DNA of 64,000 nt from Candidatus Poribacteria bacterium (GTDB lineage: Bacteria > Poribacteria > WGA-4E > WGA-3G), in contig JAPPBX010000043.1 in the NCBI GenBank assembly GCA_026702755.1, positions 1-64,000 of the forward strand, read 5' to 3'. The translations under genes were made by a program, and so were the position numbers. How positions within the stretch are numbered: the first letter of the stretch is position 1; each line of letters begins with the position of its first letter. A model generated the notes under the pieces. It saw nothing but the letters and a program-made list of their open reading frames with translations, searched no databases and was not told the origin of the DNA. This document shows, piece after piece, positions 42,091 to 51,269 of this stretch.

Positions 42091-43089
42091 ATGAAAGGGC
42101 ACCTGACTTATATCATGTTTGGAACGATACTACTTTTAGCGTATTTCTTGCTCGCAGCGAATCTTTATGTCTACGCATCCGATGTTCCGTATATTGCTTT
42201 CAGTTCCAACCGAGATGGAGATTATGACATCTACATCATGGATATAAAAGGGAAGAATCTCCAGAACTTAACAAACAGCCCAACGCATGAGTTTAAACCA
42301 GCGTTTTCACCGGACGGACATCGGATGGCTTATGTTTCCTCTCGGCATGATGGCTATCTCGAAATCTATGTGATGAATCTTAGGACAAAGGTATCCTACC
42401 GCTTGACGAATCATCCGAAACATGACGATAATCCCGCATGGTCTCCAGACGGACGATGGATCGCGTTTGACTCTAATAGAGGAGGGACAACATATCACAT
42501 CTATAAAATCCAACCTGATGGCAAGAATCTACAACAACTGACGCACGGGGTAGTGGATAGAAACTACAACGCGGCTTGGTCGCCTGATAGCCAATCAATC
42601 GCTTTTGCTTCTTCCAGAGCGGCTCCTGGCATTTATATCATGGATGCTGATGGCGGAAATCCGAGACGCCTCGCAAACCAACCGCAACGGGGACACATGC
42701 CCTCATGGTCGCCGGATGGAAAACAGATCGCTTTTAGTGATACGATGTTAGGAGGACATCGGGATCCCCTTTTCGGAAGAAGTCGGGATATCTACACGCT
42801 AAACGTAGACGGGAGTCAGCTCAGGCGGCGGACACGCCATCCATCTATGGACATATTTCCGGATTGGAGTCCTGACGGACGATCAATTGTTTACTATTCC
42901 AGGTGGAATCAAAAATATGACATTTATCTTATAAAAGGTGGGCTTGGGCAACATGGCGGTCGATTGACGCGTCATCCAGCGGAGGATAAGCATCCGACGT
43001 GGGTGCCTATGAATTATCTCTCTGTTTCTCCGACTGAGGAGACACAAACGACACTTTGGGGCAAACTCAAGCAATCTGTCCACGACTAA
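42091..43089 (+). CDS. TolB-like WD40/PD40 beta-propeller, exported
   Basis: The 332-residue product has an N-terminal signal or anchor (YIMFGTILLLAYFLLAAN) and about six PD40 blades, each with a pattern like AFSPDGHRMAYVS, AWSPDGRWIAFDS, AWSPDSQSIAFAS and SWSPDGKQIAFSD. It resembles TolB C-terminal propellers and lacks the N-terminal TolB domain. The start at 42091 follows GGAGG with 8-base spacing; the frame is open earlier but less plausible. The C-terminus TTLWGKLKQSVHD resembles the tail of the LamG protein. Confidence 0.8.
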   Translation: MKGHLTYIMFGTILLLAYFLLAANLYVYASDVPYIAFSSNRDGDYDIYIMDIKGKNLQNLTNSPTHEFKPAFSPDGHRMAYVSSRHDGYLEIYVMNLRTKVSYRLTNHPKHDDNPAWSPDGRWIAFDSNRGGTTYHIYKIQPDGKNLQQLTHGVVDRNYNAAWSPDSQSIAFASSRAAPGIYIMDADGGNPRRLANQPQRGHMPSWSPDGKQIAFSDTMLGGHRDPLFGRSRDIYTLNVDGSQLRRRTRHPSMDIFPDWSPDGRSIVYYSRWNQKYDIYLIKGGLGQHGGRLTRHPAEDKHPTWVPMNYLSVSPTEETQTTLWGKLKQSVHD

Positions 43090-43256
43090 ATGAAGCGCGT
43101 CTAATGCCACAACATGGCACTTTCTATGTCATCATAGCAAAATAGGGGATTAGACCCCACTGTTTGAAGAAACTGCTTTTAAAGGAATATAGGGCTTATG
43201 CACAATTGGGCTGAGTCCTATCTTCAGAAGTCACAAACGCTTACCATCACGGGATC

Positions 43257-43277
43257 GGTGCGGTTACAAACCGCACC
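43257..43277. repeat. GGTGCGGTT hairpin repeat, copy 4
   Basis: GGTGCGGTTACAAACCGCACC, 16 bases before the prmA stop, where it may act as a transcription end for two convergent genes. Confidence 0.75.
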
Positions 43278-43292
43278 TACCTTGCTTTAAGA

Positions 43293-44171
43293 TCAGAGCG
43301 CAGCTTTAATTCCTACCCAAGTGATACTGTCTTCTGCCTCGCTGATGACCTGAAGGATTTCAAACCGATTTGCCTCTAAAGCCAATTGAACCTGCGCAAA
43401 CTCAGTCTCCAAAATCCCAGAAAAAATAACGATGCCTTTGGGATGCAACCGTGGTGCACAGTCGGGAATGATCGGGAGAATCGCTTTTGTTAAGATATTT
43501 CCGATAATAAGATGGTATTTGCTTTCTACTCCCTTGAGTCCATCACCTTGAGACAAGTACACCTGTGCTGCGACCCCGTTCGCCTGAAAGTTTTCTGCTG
43601 CAACAGGAATTGCTGTTGGGTCGAGTTCAATCGCGTCAACGTGTTTCGCCCCTAACTTGACAGCGGCAATCGTTAGGATACCGGAACCTGTTCCGATGTC
43701 GGCGATGTTGTGATGTGGTTCGACGGTAGTTTCTAATAGTTCGAGAGAGAGTCGCGTCGTCGGATGGTACCCCGTGCCGAATGCCATGCCCGGGTCGAGT
43801 TGAATCAGGATGTCTGTTTCATTGGGCTGAGTATCGTGCCAGGTCGGTGTGATGAAGATCCGTTTTCCGACACGTTGCGGTGGAAAGGCGGCTTTCCAGG
43901 TTTCTTCCCACTTTTCAGATTTGACCTGTTGTAAATCAATCGTGGCGGGGTGTGGTTCGATGCCCCACGTTGGAAGTTCCGCAAGGAAATCACGGAGTCT
44001 CTGCATCCGCGCCCCGACTCTGTCATCTAAAGGGTAGTGCGCGATAAGGTTTATTGTGGACGCGGTGCTATCCTGGAGTTCAACACCGGTTGCGTTCATT
44101 TCAAAGAGGCAGTGCGCGACAGCTTCGGATGCCTCTTGAGAGGTCGTTACCGTAATTTTTGCCCAGTTCAT
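43293..44171 (-). CDS. prmA: Ribosomal protein L11 methyltransferase
   Basis: The 292-residue product matches PrmA, which trimethylates ribosomal protein L11. The LDPGMAFGTGYHPTTRLSLE block near 128 is family-specific; the SAM motif IADIGTGSGILTIAAVKLGA lies near 160, and LIIGNILTKAILP near 225 replaces the usual N-I-L-A motif closely. The length is standard. It lies 50 bases downstream of dnaJ and probably is the last gene of the operon starting at grpE or further upstream. Confidence 0.95.
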   Translation of the reverse strand: MNWAKITVTTSQEASEAVAHCLFEMNATGVELQDSTASTINLIAHYPLDDRVGARMQRLRDFLAELPTWGIEPHPATIDLQQVKSEKWEETWKAAFPPQRVGKRIFITPTWHDTQPNETDILIQLDPGMAFGTGYHPTTRLSLELLETTVEPHHNIADIGTGSGILTIAAVKLGAKHVDAIELDPTAIPVAAENFQANGVAAQVYLSQGDGLKGVESKYHLIIGNILTKAILPIIPDCAPRLHPKGIVIFSGILETEFAQVQLALEANRFEILQVISEAEDSITWVGIKAAL

Positions 44172-44221
44172 TTTTTCGCACCTACGCGCTCGCGCGCTTT
44201 CGGAAAACTGAACGGCATTTT

Positions 44222-45343
44222 CTATTCGTCTTCTTCGTCTTCGTGTCTTCCCAGCAATTTATCCCAGAATCCACCGTGTTCGTGCTGATAGGATTCTCCG
44301 CGCAATTTCGCAAATTCTTCTAACACTCTTCGCTCCTCGGCGTTGAGGTGTTCTGGCGTTTCGATTTCCATTCTCACAACCAGATCGCCTGAATAGGAGC
44401 GTTTATAATGCGGGACCCCTTTGTTGGGGATACGGAGTTGCGCGCCGTACTGTGTACCGGGTGGAATATCTAATTCTTCCGCTCCGTCTATGCTCTCGAC
44501 TGTAATTTTTCCGCCAAGCGCGGCTTGGATGAATGAGATTCTGGCTGACGTAATCAGATCGTTTCGGTCGCGTTGAAAACGCGCGTGTGGTACAACATTG
44601 ATAACAACAAATAGATCACCCGGGGGCGCACCGTGTATACCTACTTCGCCTTCGCCTCGCAATTGGTATTTGAAGCCGGTGTCAACGCCTTTTTCAACGT
44701 TTAATTTAATGTCGCGCGTATTTCGGACAACGCCTCTCCCGCCACAAGACTGACAGGGTTCTTGAATAATTTCACCTTCGCCACGACATGTTGGGCAGGT
44801 GCGGGACATAGTGAAAAAACCTTGGGACTGGCTGACTTGTCCTCTGCCGTGACATTGCGGACACGTTATCACACTCGTCCCCCTTCTTGCACCACTCCCT
44901 TCACATTCCAGACACGATTCAACCCGTGGCACCTGAATTGTGACCTGTTTGCCGTGAATGACATCTTCCAAAGTGACTTCTAAGTTGTATTGTAAGCTGC
45001 GTCCACGCTTGGGGGCGCGTCGGCTGCCGCCGAACCCACCTAAGATATCACCAAAGACATCACCGAAAATATCATCAAGGTTTACGCTAAAGCCTCCAAA
45101 GTCGGGACCAAGATCATCAAGTCCTGCGTGACCGAACCTATCGTAACGTCCCCGTTTCTCAGGATCACGTAGTACCTCATAAGCCTCTGTGGCTTCCTTA
45201 AATTTGTCCTCGGCTTCTTTATCGCCAGGATTTTTGTCGGGGTGGAATTGGATAGCGAGTTTACGGTAAGCCTTTTTTATTTCGTCTTCGTCGGCATCAC
45301 GATTCACACTCAAAATCTCATAATAGTCGCGTTTTTGTCTCAT
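44222..45343 (-). CDS. dnaJ: Chaperone protein DnaJ
   Basis: The 373-residue product has all classical parts: J domain with the HPD at about residue 34 ([15 protein letters not shown]), a G/F-rich region ([12 protein letters not shown]), four CxxCxGxG zinc motifs ([32 protein letters not shown]) between 140 and 215, and the C-terminal substrate domains. It stimulates DnaK. grpE lies 11 bases upstream; no dnaK is in the window. The end HEDEEDE is unusually acidic. Confidence 0.97.
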   Translation of the reverse strand: MRQKRDYYEILSVNRDADEDEIKKAYRKLAIQFHPDKNPGDKEAEDKFKEATEAYEVLRDPEKRGRYDRFGHAGLDDLGPDFGGFSVNLDDIFGDVFGDILGGFGGSRRAPKRGRSLQYNLEVTLEDVIHGKQVTIQVPRVESCLECEGSGARRGTSVITCPQCHGRGQVSQSQGFFTMSRTCPTCRGEGEIIQEPCQSCGGRGVVRNTRDIKLNVEKGVDTGFKYQLRGEGEVGIHGAPPGDLFVVINVVPHARFQRDRNDLITSARISFIQAALGGKITVESIDGAEELDIPPGTQYGAQLRIPNKGVPHYKRSYSGDLVVRMEIETPEHLNAEERRVLEEFAKLRGESYQHEHGGFWDKLLGRHEDEEDE

Positions 45344-45354
45344 AAACTCCCTTC

Positions 45355-46230
45355 CTATGCCTCTTCAACAGCGTCAGTGGTCTCGGTATCGTCTGACGTA
45401 TCGTCGTTTGGTTCCTCTTCTTTTTCAGCCGGTCCCTGCGAGACCACAACTTGTGAGGCGCGTAGGACACGGGTATGTAACATATAGCCACGCCGAAATT
45501 CCTCGATTATTTGCCCCTCTGGTACATCGTCCGATGGCGTGACGAGGAGTGCTTCGTGCTGATTCGGATCGAATGCTTCACCAACCGCTTCAATTGGCTC
45601 AAGCCCGTGGATTTTGAGCGCGTCCAATAATTGTTTGTGAACGAGTTCTACACCTTCGTTGAAGCTTGTAAACTCTGGTGAGGCATCGTCTGCTTCAACT
45701 TTCTCGACGGCACTTTTAATTGCGGCTTCCAGACTGTCCAACACCGGGACCATTCCTTCAAGGATCCCTTCGTTAGCGAACTTAATTTGTCGCTGGTAGT
45801 CGGCCTGCAAGCGTTTTTTTGTGTTTTCAGCTTCTGCTGCTGTGCGTAGGAGCCGCTCGCGTTCCTCTTTGTATTCCTGATGCACCTGTTGCACGGCAGC
45901 ATCTACTTCTTTTTCGATTTCTGTCAGCAACAGGTCTTCGCGTTCCGATTCATATTGCTTCTGTACTCTTTGGACGATAGCCTCCACCTCTGTTTTAACT
46001 TCTGATTTGAGGTTGGCAGCGGTTTTTTCGACGCGTGAAACACGTTCTTCTATCTCTTTCTTCACTTCCGATTTAACGGTGTCAAGTGCCCCTTCCGCCA
46101 TTTCTCGCATACGGGTGGCAATCGTTTTTTCTTTATTTTCAGTGGCATCGTTATCGGTAGATGTTTCTGTATCATCAGCGGATGCTTCTTCTACTTTGGT
46201 TCCTATGTGTATTTCTTTAACTTCAGACAT
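45355..46230 (-). CDS. grpE: GrpE nucleotide exchange factor with a long N-terminal coiled coil
   Basis: GrpE releases ADP from DnaK. The core lies in about residues 140-265: [31 protein letters not shown], and DPNQHEALL with [23 protein letters not shown]. At 291 residues it is about 90 longer than E. coli GrpE; the extra 1-135 region is charged heptads ([18 protein letters not shown] and [17 protein letters not shown], a near-repeat). The C-terminal tail is acidic. Start ATG has GAGGA before it. Confidence 0.93.
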   Translation of the reverse strand: MSEVKEIHIGTKVEEASADDTETSTDNDATENKEKTIATRMREMAEGALDTVKSEVKKEIEERVSRVEKTAANLKSEVKTEVEAIVQRVQKQYESEREDLLLTEIEKEVDAAVQQVHQEYKEERERLLRTAAEAENTKKRLQADYQRQIKFANEGILEGMVPVLDSLEAAIKSAVEKVEADDASPEFTSFNEGVELVHKQLLDALKIHGLEPIEAVGEAFDPNQHEALLVTPSDDVPEGQIIEEFRRGYMLHTRVLRASQVVVSQGPAEKEEEPNDDTSDDTETTDAVEEA

Positions 46231-46304
46231 GATGAAATCCTCGTATCTTTTGGTAAGTGTGCATTTGTGTAAAGATTAAAAACTTAGACAGAGACGGCGT
46301 TTAT

Positions 46305-47057
46305 TTACGCATGAATAGCCTTAGCGAAAGCTTCCATGAGTTCAAAGGATCCGTTTTTTTCAAGGATGTTGCCTGTCACAATGAAATCAGCACCTGCTTC
46401 TACTTTTTTCGCGGCGATTTCCGGTGTGCGGATACCGCCACCGACGATTAGCGGAATGCTGATTTGCTCCTTCACTGTCGCTATCATTTCACCTGGAACG
46501 GGGTGTTTCGCACCACTTCCCGCCTCCAAATATACCATCTGCATACCGAGGTACTGCGCTGCCAATGCATGCGGTCCCGCGATGTCTGGTTTATCACGCG
46601 GGATAGGCATCGTGCCGCTCATAAATTCAACGGCGGTTTTGTTGCCACCCTCAATAAGCATGTAGCCGGTAGGGATGGGTTTGAGTGCGTAACGTTGTAT
46701 CCACGGTGCGGCTTTGACCTGTTCGCTAATGAGATAGTTCGGGTTGCGCCCACTTATAAGGCTGATGTATAGAATCGCATCAGCATGGGGCGTGAGGTGC
46801 ATCGAATCACCGGGAAACAGGACGAGTGGGAGTTCTATTTCCTGCTTGAGGGCTTTCGCAATAGGGTGCAAATCGTTCGTTAAGAAACTGCCGCCGAGCA
46901 AGATTGCATCTGCGCCTGCGAGTTCAATTTCCCTCGCAAGTTTGACGCATTTTTCAGCTTCGCACTGCTCTGGATCGATCAGAACGAAATAGCCGGCCCG
47001 GTGTTTTTTCAGGACCTCGTGGAGGTAGTCAAGAACCCAATTTGATCTCAAATGCAA
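46305..47057 (-). CDS. Geranylgeranylglyceryl phosphate synthase-like (GGGPS/PcrB family)
   Basis: The 250-residue TIM barrel joins a polyprenyl chain to glycerol-1-phosphate, the first ether-lipid step in archaea. Key segments: YFVLIDPEQ near 22, DAILLGGSF near 50, LVLFPGDS near 75, AILYISLISGRNPNYLI near 91, YLEAGSGA near 175 and PLIVGGGIRTPE near 204. The SLISGRNPNYLI block resembles the archaeal/Bacteroidetes-type GGGPS rather than Bacillus PcrB. The frame extends upstream to 47156, but the promoter -10 (47147-47152) lies there, so translation must begin downstream, probably at a TTG at 47057 or 47051. Confidence 0.8.
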   Translation of the reverse strand: MHLRSNWVLDYLHEVLKKHRAGYFVLIDPEQCEAEKCVKLAREIELAGADAILLGGSFLTNDLHPIAKALKQEIELPLVLFPGDSMHLTPHADAILYISLISGRNPNYLISEQVKAAPWIQRYALKPIPTGYMLIEGGNKTAVEFMSGTMPIPRDKPDIAGPHALAAQYLGMQMVYLEAGSGAKHPVPGEMIATVKEQISIPLIVGGGIRTPEIAAKKVEAGADFIVTGNILEKNGSFELMEAFAKAIHA

Positions 47058-47146
47058 TTTTCCTTTTTTCCCTGCGTTAAACCTCGGTTTGCAAGCTATG
47101 CCTTTTCTGAAGTTGAGGGAGTTGTGAATCGGCGGTGATGTTAAGA

Positions 47147-47175
47147 ATTTTAACACATTTATGACAATTTGTCAA
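47147..47175 (-). promoter_or_regulatory. Consensus promoter with overlapping palindrome before the GGGPS-like gene
   Basis: TTGACA (47170-47175), a 17-base spacer and TAAAAT (47147-47152) on the minus strand, located in the end of the upstream methyltransferase gene. The palindrome TGACAATTTGTCA (47162-47174) covers the -35 and could be an operator. Confidence 0.7.
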
Positions 47176-48392
47176 ATTCTGTGTTGGCGTGCTAACTCAT
47201 AGAGTAAAACGCCCGCTGCGATCCCGACATTGAGTGACGATTGTCCGGATGCCATCGGGATGCGGACGAGTTCTGTGCAGCGTTCACGGGTTTCAACAGT
47301 GAGCCCCGTGTTCTCATTACCTACAACGATAGCCGTGGGTAGCGAAAATTCTACCTCATACAGCAGGTTTTCGGCACTTGCCGTGGCACCTAATACGCAC
47401 CAACCTGCCGAATGAAGTGCCTCAATTGCGCTACCGGTATTTGGCGTATAAAATAGGGGTAAACGTCCAACTGCCCCGCGAGAGGCGCGGATGCAGTTTT
47501 TATGAAAGGGGTTGGCACCTTCCCCACTCAATAGGACGGCGGATACGCCCGCCGCGTCTGCTGTCCGTAGCGTCATTCCAAGATTGTCAGGATTTCCAAT
47601 GTTCTCCGCTATGAGTAATGAACATCTCGAACTGAAGTGAAAATTGAGGCTACCAGATTCCGCAAGGAAGTTGGGGTAGTTGAGATGAACGGAAGCGATT
47701 ATTGATGGCACAGGTCTTGTGGTTGTGACCGAACCCATCACGCCGTTGCTTACCTGATAAAAAGATAGATTTTCTGCTGCTGCGCGCTTGAGCATATCCT
47801 TCCCTTCCGATGTCGCAACGAATTCAGTGGTATAAAGCAGCGTTTCGATCGGAAGTCCACCTTCCACGGCTCGCTCCACTGTCAGATGCCCTTCAATGAC
47901 AAATTGGGTATGGTCAAATTTGCCTTTCAAGGAGGCTAATTTGCGAAGGTGCGAAACGATTGTATCTTTCCGTTTTGAGACGGCGCGTTGTTCTGATATT
48001 GTGCTGCTTCCTCGCTTGATACCTTGATAGAAAGAACCGGTGCTGCTCTGAACTATATTCGCGTCTAAGAGGTCGTGAAGTCTGTCATCTATCCAGTTCT
48101 CTGTGCGGGGGAACAGACCTGTGCGCCCTCGTGGAAATGCGAGCAACAGTTCTCTCAAACCGCGTTCGGTTGTCGTTGTGAGATGAACTTGATAATCACT
48201 GTTAGGTGTATCCGTCGGTTCCAGGAGCATAACCCCGTTAAGCTGCTGCCAGCCTGTAACAAATATCTCATAGGCAGGATGCCATTTGCCCGTTTCTTGG
48301 AAGGTCCGATACGCCTGCTTGAAACGGGACACCGCGTTTGCATTCAGATTCTCTCTTTTTAAGAAATCAACAACCTTATCGTAGTCTATCAT
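47172..48392 (-). CDS. SpoU/TrmH-family RNA 2'-O-methyltransferase with an extra N-terminal domain
   Basis: The 406-residue product has a C-terminal SPOUT domain: LLIAENIGNPDNLGMTLRTA near 270, AIVVGNENTGLTVETRERC near 365 and IPMASGQSSLNVGIAAGVLLYE at the end, the three SpoU motifs. A substrate-binding domain (FVIEGHLTVERAVEG) precedes it from about 175. Residues 1-150 are extra; WHPAYEIFVTGWQQLNGVML and LLLAFPRGRTGLF recall the N-terminus of some GNAT-like proteins, so a domain fusion is possible. ATG 48392 overlaps the stop of the UbiA gene (ATGA), indicating coupling. Confidence 0.85.
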   Translation of the reverse strand: MIDYDKVVDFLKRENLNANAVSRFKQAYRTFQETGKWHPAYEIFVTGWQQLNGVMLLEPTDTPNSDYQVHLTTTTERGLRELLLAFPRGRTGLFPRTENWIDDRLHDLLDANIVQSSTGSFYQGIKRGSSTISEQRAVSKRKDTIVSHLRKLASLKGKFDHTQFVIEGHLTVERAVEGGLPIETLLYTTEFVATSEGKDMLKRAAAENLSFYQVSNGVMGSVTTTRPVPSIIASVHLNYPNFLAESGSLNFHFSSRCSLLIAENIGNPDNLGMTLRTADAAGVSAVLLSGEGANPFHKNCIRASRGAVGRLPLFYTPNTGSAIEALHSAGWCVLGATASAENLLYEVEFSLPTAIVVGNENTGLTVETRERCTELVRIPMASGQSSLNVGIAAGVLLYELARQHRI

Positions 48393-49237
48393 AGAAACGT
48401 TCCGAGGTAGATCGCTCCAAGTCCGACGAATATATCCCATTTCATCCAGCGTTGGATGAACGCACAACTTTCTTTGGATACATCTCGCCATAGACGAATT
48501 GCCAAACCGATGAGCACCAGATCAACACCCAGCACCACGATGATTAGGTAGTGCCATGAATACCACCCGAATAGATATGGAACTGGACTAAATAGGATAA
48601 CCAATGCCATGAAACTGATCGCTATCCACGCGGCAATCCGTGGGTTGAGGGTCGCAAGTGTTTTCACGTTGTTTTTGAGGTCGCCTTCTGTATCCTCAAG
48701 GTCTTTGACAATCTCCCGCGCCATTGTGAACAAAAAGGCAAAGATCGCTGGAATCAATGTGCCTTGGACGGAGTCTATTGCTACGCCGCCAGCAATGAAG
48801 GTTAAACCTGTTAATCCACTGACGACTAAATTACCGATGAAAGGCGCACGTTTCAACCAGAAAGCATAACTCACAAGCGCGACAAACACGAGGATAGCAA
48901 TGCCTGTTGCGTTTTTGTTAATCAGTGCTCCCAACCAGATACCGATGACGATAAGGACTATGGCGAAGATGAGTGCCTCCACACGTCGAATTCGTCCGGA
49001 AGGGAGAGGACGCTGTGGACGGTTGATCTGGTCGATGTTGTAATCACAATAATCATTTATAGCGTTACCAGCAGAAAGCAGGACAAGCGCGGAAACCGAA
49101 ACCAATAGGAGACGGATATCTACAAGGTTTTCTATCCTTCCTTGACTGGCGAACATCCCACCGAGCCATGCAGAAATAAAGGCGATAATTCCGTTAAGTG
49201 GACGTGCCAGTTCGAGATATGCAATCAACGTCTTCAT
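48389..49237 (-). CDS. UbiA prenyltransferase resembling archaeal digeranylgeranylglyceryl phosphate synthase
   Basis: The 282-residue membrane protein has about eight membrane segments and both Asp-rich UbiA motifs: NAINDYCDYNIDQINRPQRP then LPSGRI near 60-85, and TMAREIVKDLEDTEGDLKNN near 190. The NRPxRPLPSG and AREIxKDxEDxEGD forms are those seen in the archaeal enzyme that adds the second geranylgeranyl chain to GGGP. Together with the GGGPS-like gene downstream it would make a two-chain ether lipid precursor. Other UbiA functions (menaquinone, haem A, chlorophyll) are less likely by motif. Confidence 0.8.
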   Translation of the reverse strand: MKTLIAYLELARPLNGIIAFISAWLGGMFASQGRIENLVDIRLLLVSVSALVLLSAGNAINDYCDYNIDQINRPQRPLPSGRIRRVEALIFAIVLIVIGIWLGALINKNATGIAILVFVALVSYAFWLKRAPFIGNLVVSGLTGLTFIAGGVAIDSVQGTLIPAIFAFLFTMAREIVKDLEDTEGDLKNNVKTLATLNPRIAAWIAISFMALVILFSPVPYLFGWYSWHYLIIVVLGVDLVLIGLAIRLWRDVSKESCAFIQRWMKWDIFVGLGAIYLGTFL

Positions 49238-49271
49238 TTTTTATAGCCTCAATCCGATGAAAGAAAGTTTG

Positions 49272-50219
49272 TTAGGGATAACGGATATTGAAGCGCGCCC
49301 TATAATACCAGCGAACAGAGAGCAATATTAAAACAAACCAGAGTAGATACAGTGGAAATAATAAGCTTGCACACAGACTTAGGGTTAGAATCCCGATGCG
49401 TGTTCCCCAAATGATGACGCTCTGCTTCGGACGAAAGTTGATATAGATAAAGATTGGTAGGCAGACGATACTTGCCGTGCCAGCAATCCAGTCCTTGAAG
49501 AATATAGCACTACCGATAGCGACGAGTAACAGGACTAAACTTAACCGACATGCCCATTTTGTTCCGAGCCATACTCCTGTTGTGTAATCTCCACCGCGTT
49601 TGTCGCCTGCTAAATCAGGGAGCGTCGTATTGACGAAGGCTGCAGCGACACAGAACAGGTATGGGAGGCTTCGCCAGATCGCTTCGGTATCAATCGGTGC
49701 TAAAAGACCCCAACCTACGAGAAAGGCGAGACCTCCATAACCGAGCGCGTTGGCGCACAAATCGAGAATGGGCTTTCCTTTCAGACGAAAAGGACGCACA
49801 GAGTAGGCAAATCCGAGTATGATTGATAGCGAAATGAGCGTAAGATAGGTGAGGTTGTTGGGAAAAACGAGCAGACTTAGCAGGATTGAGAGCGTTATCA
49901 GGACACCAATTTGCCATTTAAGCACCTTTAGTTTAACATAACCTTGTGCAACGAGATATAACTTGTTATTAGCTGCATCTGTCTCACGATCTGTTATCTG
50001 ATTGACGATGTAAACAGCTCCGATGAGGAGTGTGTAGAGACAGAGCGTTGCCCACAACCTTATGGGTTGAGATGGTGTCGGTGCTTCTGGCATCGTACTT
50101 CCGTGATGATAGCCTAAGAGGACGAGTGTCCAAACCGGAAAGAGGAGCGTCGGTCGTAAAACTGCCAGATAGTCAAGAAATTGAAGCATCTGGTTTCTAA
50201 TGGTGTATCTACGATTCAT
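49272..50219 (-). CDS. Second UbiA-family prenyltransferase
   Basis: The 315-residue membrane protein has about nine membrane segments. Its first Asp motif is VNQITDRETDAANNKLYLV near 85 and the second LPDLAGDKRGGDYTTGVWLG near 210. It is only distantly similar to the neighbour at 48389 and lacks the NRPxRP form. The prenyl acceptor is unknown; it might act on a quinone or a lipid precursor. It overlaps lpxD by 11 bases and is followed by the first UbiA gene after 34 bases. Confidence 0.75.
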   Translation of the reverse strand: MNRRYTIRNQMLQFLDYLAVLRPTLLFPVWTLVLLGYHHGSTMPEAPTPSQPIRLWATLCLYTLLIGAVYIVNQITDRETDAANNKLYLVAQGYVKLKVLKWQIGVLITLSILLSLLVFPNNLTYLTLISLSIILGFAYSVRPFRLKGKPILDLCANALGYGGLAFLVGWGLLAPIDTEAIWRSLPYLFCVAAAFVNTTLPDLAGDKRGGDYTTGVWLGTKWACRLSLVLLLVAIGSAIFFKDWIAGTASIVCLPIFIYINFRPKQSVIIWGTRIGILTLSLCASLLFPLYLLWFVLILLSVRWYYRARFNIRYP

Positions 50220-51261
50220 CCTCCAACTTTTGAAGTTTTTCTTCTAACTCCGCGACCCGTTTTTGGAGTTTCGTGAATTCAGGGAGCAGTTCCGGCAATT
50301 TCCGGGTTGCGGCGTGGATTCGCAATTCCTGTTTGTGGGGACGCGCGGGGAATCCGGACAGATGGCTTCCCGCGGGCATATCCTTTGTAACTGCGGATTT
50401 CGCATAGACAACGCTATCTTCGCCGAGTGTCAGATGCCCGGCTGCACCGCCGTGCCCCGCAATATTGACTCGGTCGCCGAGCGTTGTGCTGCCAGCAATA
50501 CCGACCTGTGCGGCGAGGCAGCAATCTTCCCCAATTTCAACGTTGTGTGCGATCTGAACGAGATTATCCAATTTAGTGCCGCGTTTGATAAGCGTTTCGG
50601 AGAGCGTCGCTCTATCAATCGTCGTATTCGCGCCGATCTCAACGTCGTCCTCAATGACGACGGTGCCAATCTGCGGGATTTTATGGTGCCGGTTGCTAAC
50701 GGGTGCGAATCCGAAGCCGTCGCTTCCGATGACCGCCCCACAGTGTATGATCACCCGATCACCGATGGTTATCTCTTCTCGGATACTGACGTGTGAATAG
50801 ATAAGTCCATCAACACCTATCTTACTTCCCTCACCGATGCAGACAAAGGGTTGGATAACAGTGTCATCCCCGATTTCAACATTGTCGCTGATGCAAGCGA
50901 ATGCCTGAATTGAGACGCGCTCACCGAGTTTAACGTTCTCTCCCAAAATTGCTGTCTCATGGACCCCCGGTAGTGCTTGATGGTTTTTGTCATACGAGAA
51001 CATTTCCAGCACTTTAACGAAAGCCCAATACGGATTTTCAACGCGAATTGTTGGCTTTCCGTTCCCCTTAACACCGTGGCCAATAATAATCGCACCGGCT
51101 TGCGTCGTTGCTATAGCAGCGATATATTTGGGATTCGCGACAAACGTAATTTGAGTCGGGAGTGCCTCCTTGATTCCGGAAACCCCTGTAATCTCAATAT
51201 CACCATCCCCAGAAAGATCGCCATTCAAGCGTTCACAAATTTCTTTGAGTTTCATACGCAT
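50209..51261 (-). CDS. lpxD: UDP-3-O-acylglucosamine N-acyltransferase
   Basis: LpxD adds the N-linked acyl chain in lipid A synthesis. The 350-residue product has the N-terminal uridine-binding domain (SGIKEALPTQITFVANPKY), a left-handed beta-helix of hexapeptides from about 100 to 300, and the catalytic His in NLVQIAHNVEIGEDC near 240. The GHGGAAGHLTLGED turn has Gly where many relatives read Q-V-G. The C-terminal helix (LQKRVAELEEKLQKLEDE) is a coiled coil for trimer formation. The presence of lpxD implies LPS. Confidence 0.95.
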   Translation of the reverse strand: MRMKLKEICERLNGDLSGDGDIEITGVSGIKEALPTQITFVANPKYIAAIATTQAGAIIIGHGVKGNGKPTIRVENPYWAFVKVLEMFSYDKNHQALPGVHETAILGENVKLGERVSIQAFACISDNVEIGDDTVIQPFVCIGEGSKIGVDGLIYSHVSIREEITIGDRVIIHCGAVIGSDGFGFAPVSNRHHKIPQIGTVVIEDDVEIGANTTIDRATLSETLIKRGTKLDNLVQIAHNVEIGEDCCLAAQVGIAGSTTLGDRVNIAGHGGAAGHLTLGEDSVVYAKSAVTKDMPAGSHLSGFPARPHKQELRIHAATRKLPELLPEFTKLQKRVAELEEKLQKLEDES

Positions 51262-51269
51262 CTATAATA

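Noticed and set aside
47058-47156. Upstream extension of the GGGPS-like gene
   Set aside because: The -10 element of a consensus promoter lies within it, so it is not transcribed from that promoter.
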